Assembly (NCBI GenBank): GCA_000438415.1
Contig: FR902239.1
Span: 1-37,201 of the forward strand
Source of the DNA: Clostridium sp. CAG:628
Lineage (GTDB): Bacteria > Bacillota_I > Bacilli_A > RF39 > UBA660
Length of the DNA: 37,201 nucleotides
Direction of reading: 5' to 3'
A program made the translations under genes and the position numbers. Numbering within the stretch: the first letter of the stretch is position 1; each line of letters begins with the position of its first letter. The notes under the pieces were generated by a model. That model searched no databases. It saw only the letters and a list, made by a program, of their open reading frames with translations, and was not told the origin of the DNA. Shown piece after piece: positions 32,116 through 37,201 of this stretch.

Positions 32116-32145
32116 AAAAGTGTGCTTATTATAGCACACTTTTAG
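32116..32145 (-). terminator. Hairpin with embedded -10 element between small gene and ANL gene
   Basis: AAAAGTGTGCT and AGCACACTTTT form a perfect 11-bp inverted repeat, with ATAATA or TATTAT in the loop. It overlaps the stop of the 82-residue frame and ends in four T on the minus strand. The minus strand also contains TGTGCTATAAT, an extended -10 placed to start the ANL gene transcript, so one element may both end and start transcription. Confidence 0.65.
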
Positions 32146-32390
32146 GAATTATGCAAATTTCGTTCTTTTATAATCGTTATCATTAAATCACCAAAAACAA
32201 AAAACATATCTTCTGCCTTTCTCATTACATCTTCTTTTAAATCTATGCATCTGTACATAAAATCTTCGATGTAATCTGAACTATATTTAAATCCTAGTTC
32301 GTAAACATTTTTGTGTTTTACATATTTGTCATACTGAAAAATTAAATCTTTCAAATATTTTGATGCTTCTTGTTTTATCTTTTGATACAT
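32142..32390 (-). CDS. Hypothetical 82-residue protein
   Basis: An 82-residue, Lys- and Tyr-rich, mostly helical protein that I do not recognise. It contains no signal peptide or membrane segment. No convincing ribosome binding site precedes its ATG, which weakens the call; its favour rests on the terminator that fits its stop codon and the lack of any other gene there. It could be the remnant of a longer gene. Confidence 0.45.
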   Translation of the reverse strand: MYQKIKQEASKYLKDLIFQYDKYVKHKNVYELGFKYSSDYIEDFMYRCIDLKEDVMRKAEDMFFVFGDLMITIIKERNLHNS

Positions 32391-32441
32391 ATATTATCGT
32401 TATTAAAGAACAAATTGTTTTTTGAAATAAGTTGAGATTTA

Positions 32442-33044
32442 TTAAATTTCTTTAATTTTCTTATTTTTATAAATTGACTTTGAATATTCTAAATATTCAT
32501 CTCTTGTGATTTCATAACAAATACATTCTTCTTCATTTTCTAAAAATGTATATTTTATTTTAACTGTTTTATCTGTTTTATTAAAATTCATCTTTTCCAT
32601 AAGATGCCATGAAGCAGGGGTAGTTATGGCTGCACATGTTTCTATTTTGTCAATTCCTACTTCTTTAAACATGTAGTCTACTACTTTTTTAGATACTTCT
32701 GTACCTATACCCTTTCCTTGGAAAGGCTTATCTATAAACCAACCTAAATCTCTTATGTAGTCTGGCTTTTCTAAAATGCTTTGACAACATATTTGTCCAA
32801 TAGGTTCATTAGTTTCTTTTAATAATATTGTCCACTGAAATACATCTTTATTAAGGGCTCGTTCTAGTTTTTTATATTGCCACTTCTTTTCATCTAACCA
32901 ATTTGAGTTATATTTACCTACTAAATAGTATTTTGATACTTCTTTATTACCTAATATTTTCCATAAAATATATAAGTCTGTTTCTATAGTTGGTCTTAAT
33001 AAAGTTCTTTCTGTTTCTAATATTTGACTTCCTAAATATTTCAT
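32442..33044 (-). CDS. GNAT family N-acetyltransferase
   Basis: A 200-residue RimJ/RimL-like acetyltransferase. ETERTLLRPTIETDLYILWKI is the N-terminal family block; the acetyl-CoA loop is WFIDKPFQGKGIGTEVSKKV with the canonical Q-G-K-G-I-G; TPASWHLMEKMNF is the C-terminal helix. Substrate unknown; some relatives acetylate aminoglycosides or protein N-termini. It starts behind AAGGAGAATG, 21 bases after the Nudix gene, so the two are probably co-transcribed. Confidence 0.9.
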   Translation of the reverse strand: MKYLGSQILETERTLLRPTIETDLYILWKILGNKEVSKYYLVGKYNSNWLDEKKWQYKKLERALNKDVFQWTILLKETNEPIGQICCQSILEKPDYIRDLGWFIDKPFQGKGIGTEVSKKVVDYMFKEVGIDKIETCAAITTPASWHLMEKMNFNKTDKTVKIKYTFLENEEECICYEITRDEYLEYSKSIYKNKKIKEI

Positions 33045-33065
33045 AACATTCTCCTTAATGATATT

Positions 33066-33539
33066 TTAAAAATATTTTTTTAGTATTTTACCGTGTGACT
33101 TAGTAAAGTTTTCATTGTTAATTAAATTTAGTATTTCATCTTTAGTCATGTATGAAACTTCATCAACTTCTTCTTTTTGTAATTTTAAATCTTTTAAAGT
33201 AATGTCTTTTTCTAAATAGTATACATCTGCAATTGGAATTCCTAAAAAAATGTCTCCTATATATTTGATTTCATCTCTATTAACTATTAGGCCTAATTCT
33301 TCTTTTAATTCTCTTAGTATTGTTGTTTTAGAGTCTTCATTACTTCCGACATGTCCTCCAGTAGAACTATAGTGTCCGCCTTTTTCTTTTGATGTTTTTT
33401 GAATTAAGTATTTTCCTTCACTATTTTTAATAAAAATTATTGATAGTAAAATATGTTCGTTTTCTTTTGGTTTTTCTCCCCTTACTATAATTTTTCCTGT
33501 TTTCTTTTTGTTTTCATCATAAACATCTAAATATTCCAT
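33066..33539 (-). CDS. Nudix hydrolase
   Basis: A 157-residue Nudix protein with a perfect Nudix box at GHVGSNEDSKTTILRELKEE, then LGLI (G-x5-E-x7-REUxEExGU). The rest (EYLDVYDENKKKTGKIIVRG at the N-terminus, then IFIKNSEGKYLIQKTSKEKG) resembles the isopentenyl-diphosphate isomerase-like or YfcD branch. It hydrolyses a nucleoside-diphosphate-linked or related substrate that cannot be named. It starts behind AGAGAGGG and follows a terminator, with TAGTATAAT as probable -10. Confidence 0.9.
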   Translation of the reverse strand: MEYLDVYDENKKKTGKIIVRGEKPKENEHILLSIIFIKNSEGKYLIQKTSKEKGGHYSSTGGHVGSNEDSKTTILRELKEELGLIVNRDEIKYIGDIFLGIPIADVYYLEKDITLKDLKLQKEEVDEVSYMTKDEILNLINNENFTKSHGKILKKYF

Positions 33540-33595
33540 TGTTAACCCTCTCTTTTTCTTGTATTATACTACAATATAGTAGATTTATCTATAAT

Positions 33596-33619
33596 AAAAA
33601 AATCTCTTTAATTAAGAGA
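33596..33619 (-). terminator. Terminator of the sigma-like operon
   Basis: TCTCTT (33614-33619, minus strand) and AAGAGA (33603-33608) form a 6-bp stem, followed by seven T. It overlaps the stop codon of the last gene of the operon. Confidence 0.75.
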
Positions 33620-34492
33620 CTCTTTAGTTAGTTTTCTTTTAAAATCTATGTTAGTAATCGATGATTTTTCAAATAGTGCTTCTGTCATTATGTTTTTTAC
33701 TGCATTATAATGTTCTTTTTCTTCAGGACAATTAACTAATTCTGCAAAGATATCATCTGATATGTTTTCTAGTATAGATTGATATACTAACTGATTGATA
33801 TTATCGTATTTTGCAAGTTTTTCTATAATTCCTAGTTTATTAGCAATGTAGTACATAACATCTGCTGGAGTAAATATTGTATCCACACTAGATAAATAGT
33901 TTTCTACTTGCTCTATCATCTTGTTATATTTTATTTTTTCTTTCTTGTTTTCGTAATCTACCCATCCATTAAGTATTTTGTTTAACTCGATTTTGGCGTC
34001 TTCTAATAAACTTATATTACTAGTTAAATATGAAGACAACATTTTGTCATAGTTTGATATATAGTTTATTAATAATTTGTTAATTCCAATTTTTCTAATT
34101 TGTTCTGCTGATTTAAAATTTAGATGAAGCTCTAGTTCAAAATCATCTTCATTAAGTATTTCTTCTATCATTTTAGTAGCCATGAAAGAAAGTATTATTT
34201 TGCTATTTGAATATTCATCAAATATGTATTTAAAACCTAGTCCTATTTCTTTTGTAATATTCATTTTTTGTTTAGTGTATTCAATTTTTACTCTTATAAC
34301 ATCATATATTGTCTCATATATTGTTTGAAAGTCTGTATCTCCAGTCAAATTTTCAAGTATAAGTGAATATTCTAGTCTTTCAACTGTTGATAGCGCGTCA
34401 CTCATTAAATATTCTTTTACACTTTGATTGTTTTTATTATAATCCTTTAGTAATTTTTTTAAATATTCATATTTTTCAATGTTATTAGTCAT
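33608..34492 (-). CDS. Hypothetical protein, third gene of the sigma-like operon
   Basis: A 294-residue soluble, Ile-, Lys- and Asn-rich, mostly helical protein that I do not recognise. There are no membrane segments, signal peptide or metal-binding clusters. It contains a possible helical zinc-protease-like or hydrolase-like segment only by eye (TADVMYYIAN is not a known motif), so no function is offered. It starts behind AAGGAGGAATT, 12 bases after the sigma-like gene, and ends in a terminator, so it clearly belongs to that operon. Confidence 0.75.
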   Translation of the reverse strand: MTNNIEKYEYLKKLLKDYNKNNQSVKEYLMSDALSTVERLEYSLILENLTGDTDFQTIYETIYDVIRVKIEYTKQKMNITKEIGLGFKYIFDEYSNSKIILSFMATKMIEEILNEDDFELELHLNFKSAEQIRKIGINKLLINYISNYDKMLSSYLTSNISLLEDAKIELNKILNGWVDYENKKEKIKYNKMIEQVENYLSSVDTIFTPADVMYYIANKLGIIEKLAKYDNINQLVYQSILENISDDIFAELVNCPEEKEHYNAVKNIMTEALFEKSSITNIDFKRKLTKESLN

Positions 34493-34504
34493 TTTAATTC
34501 CTCC

Positions 34505-35428
34505 TTAAATATATTTTCTTAATTGCTTACTTGGATATCTAAGCAATCTTATTTCTCTATCTTCTATTTGTTTTATTCTACATTCAGTTATTTTATATTT
34601 TTTTGATAAATCACTAAGTGATAATTTTTCATGGTTTCCTATTCCAAATCTATGATACATAATTTCTTTATTTCTTTCGTTCGTAATTAATTCATCTACT
34701 TTATTTATGAAATTATTTAGCATAATTTTATTTATTACACATTCTTCTACATATTCACTATTAATGCAATTGTCAAATGGTTCGTTTAATGTTGAGTCAA
34801 TAATAATTTTTATGTATTTTTTAATTTTTGCATTTCTTTTATTAACATCAGTTTCATACTTAATATTAGAATCATTATAAATTTTAGAAATTAGAAAATA
34901 TACATTTGAAATTGTATAATCATCATTAAATGAATAATTATATATTTCATAATATTTTCTTTTGAATAAATTAAAGTCTACTTTGTTTTTTGTTTCCATT
35001 TCTGAAATATATAAACATAGTAATTCTTCTAAAAGTTTTGTATTAACATTTGAATATTCTATTACTTTGGTATCAGGTATTCCTAATTTTTCATTTAATT
35101 TTTTTATGAACGTTATGTTAATTATTTCACTATAACTATTTACCTTTAATAAGATATCTTCGTTTATATTTTCTACCCATAATTCTAAAAATGATGATAT
35201 GATATCATCAATGTCATATAAAGATGATGATAAATATATTAAATGATTTCTATTAATGTAATTATAAGTTATGTATAAAGTACCTTCAATTATTCTGTTT
35301 AAGTAATTTATGTTTTTTGTTTCTAAATATAGTTTATATAATTCTTTTGCTTCGTTTATTTTTAAATATTCATAATCTTTTATTTGTTTATACCATTTAT
35401 TTAATTTTTCATTTTCTATTTTTGACAT
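34505..35428 (-). CDS. Divergent sigma-70-like protein
   Basis: A 307-residue protein whose last 68 residues read like sigma region 4: RNKEIMYHRFGIGNHEKLSL, then SDLSKKYKITECRIKQIEDR and LLRYPSKQLRKYI, mirroring the RFGL, EIG, RIRQIE and LRHPSR-LR landmarks of RpoD. Residues about 45-92 (RIIEGTLYITYNYINRNHLI, then YDIDDIISSFLELWVENI) have the shape of region 2.1-2.2. The middle (100-235) is unlike region 3 and very divergent. I infer a sigma factor or a sigma-derived regulator; the -10-reading aromatic residues of region 2.3-2.4 are not evident. It is the second gene of a three-gene operon, preceded by a GGGGG site at unusually long spacing. Confidence 0.65.
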   Translation of the reverse strand: MSKIENEKLNKWYKQIKDYEYLKINEAKELYKLYLETKNINYLNRIIEGTLYITYNYINRNHLIYLSSSLYDIDDIISSFLELWVENINEDILLKVNSYSEIINITFIKKLNEKLGIPDTKVIEYSNVNTKLLEELLCLYISEMETKNKVDFNLFKRKYYEIYNYSFNDDYTISNVYFLISKIYNDSNIKYETDVNKRNAKIKKYIKIIIDSTLNEPFDNCINSEYVEECVINKIMLNNFINKVDELITNERNKEIMYHRFGIGNHEKLSLSDLSKKYKITECRIKQIEDREIRLLRYPSKQLRKYI

Positions 35429-35448
35429 TTTTTCTTTTTTCCCCCTTT

Positions 35449-36081
35449 TTATCTTGTTAATATTTTTCTTTTAGTTTTGTGTGTACTTGTAATAAAAGCA
35501 TAATAATCGTTATTCAATGAGTCATATTCAAACTTCAATGAATCATTTTTTGTTTTTAATTCTTCTAACATTTTAAACCATAAATATCTTTCTTCTAAAC
35601 TACCATATGCACCTATTAAAATGTTATATCCATTATTATGTAGTGTTAATAATTGTTTTGCTGTTTCTAAATCATTGTGAGTTAGAAATAAACTACAGTT
35701 ACTTGGATAATATAATTTTCCACCACATAATATAACTGGATTATTGTTACCAGTTAATAAGTGGCTTTTAGGTAAATCAAGTGTCATAGCATATAAAGAT
35801 ACTATTGTAACTAAGTCTTTTCCTAGAGTGTCAAAAACACCTTTGTTTACTTCAATTGTGGTTTCTTTATCAAGTGGTACATCCATAGCGTGTAAAAACT
35901 GCTTATAAATTATTGTTTTTTCATACATAGTCGTACACCACTCAAGAAATTCTTTATCATTTAGTAGATTTGTTAAATCTAAATTTAATGTGCTTTTTTT
36001 ATTCGTTATAAAACAGTATTCTTTGTAAAGTTTTATAAGATAACTATACCAGTTGTCAATATACTCTTCGTCATATTTCAT
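35449..36081 (-). CDS. Hypothetical protein, first gene of the sigma-like operon
   Basis: A 210-residue soluble protein without recognised domains. The N-terminal 45 residues are helical and Tyr-rich (YIDNWYSYLIKLYKEYC) and faintly resemble the start of the neighbouring sigma-like protein. A later segment (PVILCGGKLYYPSNCSLFL, then HNNGYNILIGAYGSLEERYL) alternates strands and loops. It starts behind AAAGGGGGAAAAGGAA and is transcribed divergently from the LysR-type gene. Confidence 0.72.
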   Translation of the reverse strand: MKYDEEYIDNWYSYLIKLYKEYCFITNKKSTLNLDLTNLLNDKEFLEWCTTMYEKTIIYKQFLHAMDVPLDKETTIEVNKGVFDTLGKDLVTIVSLYAMTLDLPKSHLLTGNNNPVILCGGKLYYPSNCSLFLTHNDLETAKQLLTLHNNGYNILIGAYGSLEERYLWFKMLEELKTKNDSLKFEYDSLNNDYYAFITSTHKTKRKILTR

Positions 36082-36127
36082 TTCCTTTTCCCCCTTTCAA
36101 AAAGCACTAGTATTATACAACAAAGTA

Positions 36128-36136
36128 TGATATAAT
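36128..36136 (+). promoter_or_regulatory. Extended -10 promoter (TGA-TATAAT) of the LysR-type gene
   Basis: TATGATATAAT on the plus strand, about 50 bases before the ATG, with no clear -35. On the minus strand TATAAT at 36112-36117 is a candidate -10 for the divergent operon, so the two promoters nearly overlap. Confidence 0.65.
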
Positions 36137-36150
36137 TAAAATACATATTT

Positions 36151-36178
36151 GTTATATGTGATATAACATATCGTTATA
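36151..36178 (+). promoter_or_regulatory. Three phased GTTATA half-sites, probable LysR-type operator
   Basis: GTTATA (36151-36156), TATAAC (36162-36167) and GTTATA (36173-36178) alternate in direction with exactly 5 bases between them, an 11-bp period. Adjacent pairs form T-N11-A type palindromes, which LysR-family dimers favour. The array lies downstream of the -10, ending just before AGGAGG, so binding there would repress the regulator's own gene. Confidence 0.65.
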
Positions 36179-36187
36179 GGAGGATTT

Positions 36188-37075
36188 ATGAATGTAAACT
36201 TAGAACTTTATAAAGCGTTTTACTATGTTGGTAAAAATAAAAGTATTTCTAAAGCAGCAGATGAACTTATGATAAGTCAGCCTGCAATTAGTAGAAGCAT
36301 TAAAACTTTGGAAGGACAGTTAAATGTTAATTTATTTATTAGAAAAAGAGATGGTGTAGAGTTAAGTGAAGCTGGCTTACTAATTTTTGATAAGGTAAAG
36401 AATGCCATTATGCTAATTGAGAATGCAGAAAATGAAATATCTTCATTTAAAAAATTAGATTTTGGTTATATAAATATAGGTGCGAGTAAAACAATACTTC
36501 ATGAATTTTTGATGAGGTATATTACTGAATTTCATAAAGAGTATCCTAATATTGTGATAAGAGTTTATACTGATAAGACATCTTTGCTTATTAAGAAAAG
36601 TAAAATTGGCTTGATTGATATTATATTTACTAATTTAGATGATAATGATTATAGTGATTTTGAAAATGTTAGATTAATTAAAATTAACGATTGTTTAGCT
36701 GTTAATGAAAGTTATTCTAATTTAAAAGATAAAGTAATTAGTAATAATGAACTTGAAGAATTACCTTTTATTTTGTTAACCAAAGGAGCTACATCCAGAA
36801 ATATTTTTGATAATGTTTGTAATAAGAATGATATTAGAATTAATCCTATTATGGAGTTTGGTAGTAATAGTTTAGTTAAAGAATTTACTTTATCTGGGTT
36901 TGGTGTAGGCTTGTTAACTGAAGAGTTTGTTAAAGATGAAATTAAAAGTGGAAAGCTAATAAAACTAAATACTAAACTTAATTTAGGTTCTAAATATATA
37001 GGTATGTTATATACTAAAGAAAGCATTAATTATGCAGCCAAGGTATTTATAAGTCATATAAAAAATAGCATTTAA
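36188..37075 (+). CDS. LysR-type transcriptional regulator
   Basis: A 295-residue LysR-family protein. The N-terminal winged helix-turn-helix (residues 1-60) contains NKSISKAADELMISQPAIS, RSIKTLEGQLNVNLFIRKRD and LSEAGLLIFD. The effector-binding domain (about 90-290) has the type-2 periplasmic-binding-like pattern with IGASKTILHEFLM and ASKTI-like loops; its ligand is unknown. It is the only plus-strand gene, divergent from the sigma-like operon, which is its likeliest target besides itself. It starts behind ATAGGAGG. Confidence 0.94.
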   Translation: MNVNLELYKAFYYVGKNKSISKAADELMISQPAISRSIKTLEGQLNVNLFIRKRDGVELSEAGLLIFDKVKNAIMLIENAENEISSFKKLDFGYINIGASKTILHEFLMRYITEFHKEYPNIVIRVYTDKTSLLIKKSKIGLIDIIFTNLDDNDYSDFENVRLIKINDCLAVNESYSNLKDKVISNNELEELPFILLTKGATSRNIFDNVCNKNDIRINPIMEFGSNSLVKEFTLSGFGVGLLTEEFVKDEIKSGKLIKLNTKLNLGSKYIGMLYTKESINYAAKVFISHIKNSI

Positions 37076-37099
37076 TTGTTTTTCAAATGCTATTTTTTT
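37063..37099 (+). terminator. Bidirectional terminator between convergent genes
   Basis: AAATAGCATTT (37063-37073) and AAATGCTATTT (37085-37095) form an 11-bp stem, with seven T on the plus strand and six T on the minus strand. The LysR-type stop and the stop of the minus-strand partial gene both fall inside or beside the arms. Confidence 0.85.
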
Positions 37100-37201
37100 C
37101 TTGAATTGTTTAGTGAATTGTTTTCTTCAAATGTAGGCGAATCACCGCCTAATATTATTTCACGATTTTTAGATAAATCTGTTTTTAGTGATAAATCTTT
37201 T
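37090..37201 (-). CDS. C-terminal end of an unidentified protein (partial)
   Basis: The minus strand is open from the window edge for 36 codons, ending KNREIILGGDSPTFEENNS, then LNNSRKK and TAG at 37090-37092. The stop lies in the arm of the shared terminator, as expected for the convergent partner of the LysR-type gene. The polar, Asn-rich tail gives no clue to function. The 5' part lies outside the window. Confidence 0.55.
   Translation of the reverse strand, partial: KDLSLKTDLSKNREIILGGDSPTFEENNSLNNSRKK

Noticed and set aside
36712..37026. 104-codon minus-strand frame opposite the LysR-type gene
   Set aside because: Fully antisense to the effector-binding domain of a complete LysR-type protein; no ribosome binding site.

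Overview
The window reads as the chromosome of a very AT-rich, low-GC Firmicutes-type bacterium, probably an uncultured gut lineage of Bacilli near the Mollicutes. The reasons are the Bacillus-like S10-spc-alpha gene order, zinc-type S14 and L36, T-box control of glycyl-tRNA synthetase, strong AGGAGG ribosome binding sites and AT-rich intergenic DNA. UGA is read as stop (rel ends in TGA) and Trp is TGG, so the Mycoplasma code is not used. Placement below class level is not supported. Everything lies on the minus strand except one LysR-type regulator near the right end.

Layout, by window coordinate. 1-740: 5' half of a 16S rRNA. 741-1145: its leader with three evenly spaced promoters. 1254-3086: a DUF402 phosphatase-like protein and an S41 processing protease. 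3401-17253: an unbroken S10-spc-alpha superoperon (rpsJ to rplQ, with secY, adk, map, infA, rpmJ and rpoA), with no rpmD (L30). 17300-17410: its structured leader and promoter. 17411-18261: a scar holding a displaced 3' copy of the hybrid histidine kinase gene found 10 kb away, and a collapsed CYTH-like gene. 18272-21440: two paralogous glycyl-tRNA synthetases, each behind a nearly identical, unusually short T-box leader. 21477-22601: an acetyltransferase and a SpoU-type RNA methylase.

22674-26116 is a tight four-gene cassette: methyltransferase, flavoprotein-aldolase fusion, methyltransferase, radical SAM enzyme. It looks like a small-molecule or peptide-modification pathway that I cannot name. 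Upstream of it lies a shortened Rel/SpoT protein whose synthetase site has lost its catalytic Glu while the hydrolase site is intact. That gene sits behind a 39-codon cysteine-rich reading frame whose stop codon lies inside an intrinsic terminator, an arrangement that suggests attenuation.

27972-32098: a complete hybrid histidine kinase (HisKA-HATPase-REC-HPt) and an AMP-forming acyl-CoA synthetase-like enzyme. 32142-33539: a small unknown protein, an acetyltransferase and a Nudix hydrolase. 33608-36081: a three-gene operon whose middle gene is a divergent sigma-70-like protein, flanked by two unknown proteins. It is transcribed divergently from a LysR-type regulator whose leader carries three phased GTTATA half-sites. 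The right edge holds the C-terminus of one more minus-strand gene, convergent with the LysR gene across a shared terminator.

The best candidates for something undescribed are the Cys-rich leader and rel attenuator, the flavoprotein-aldolase/radical SAM cassette, the sigma-like operon, and the paired short T-boxes with covarying Shine-Dalgarno-sequestering stems.
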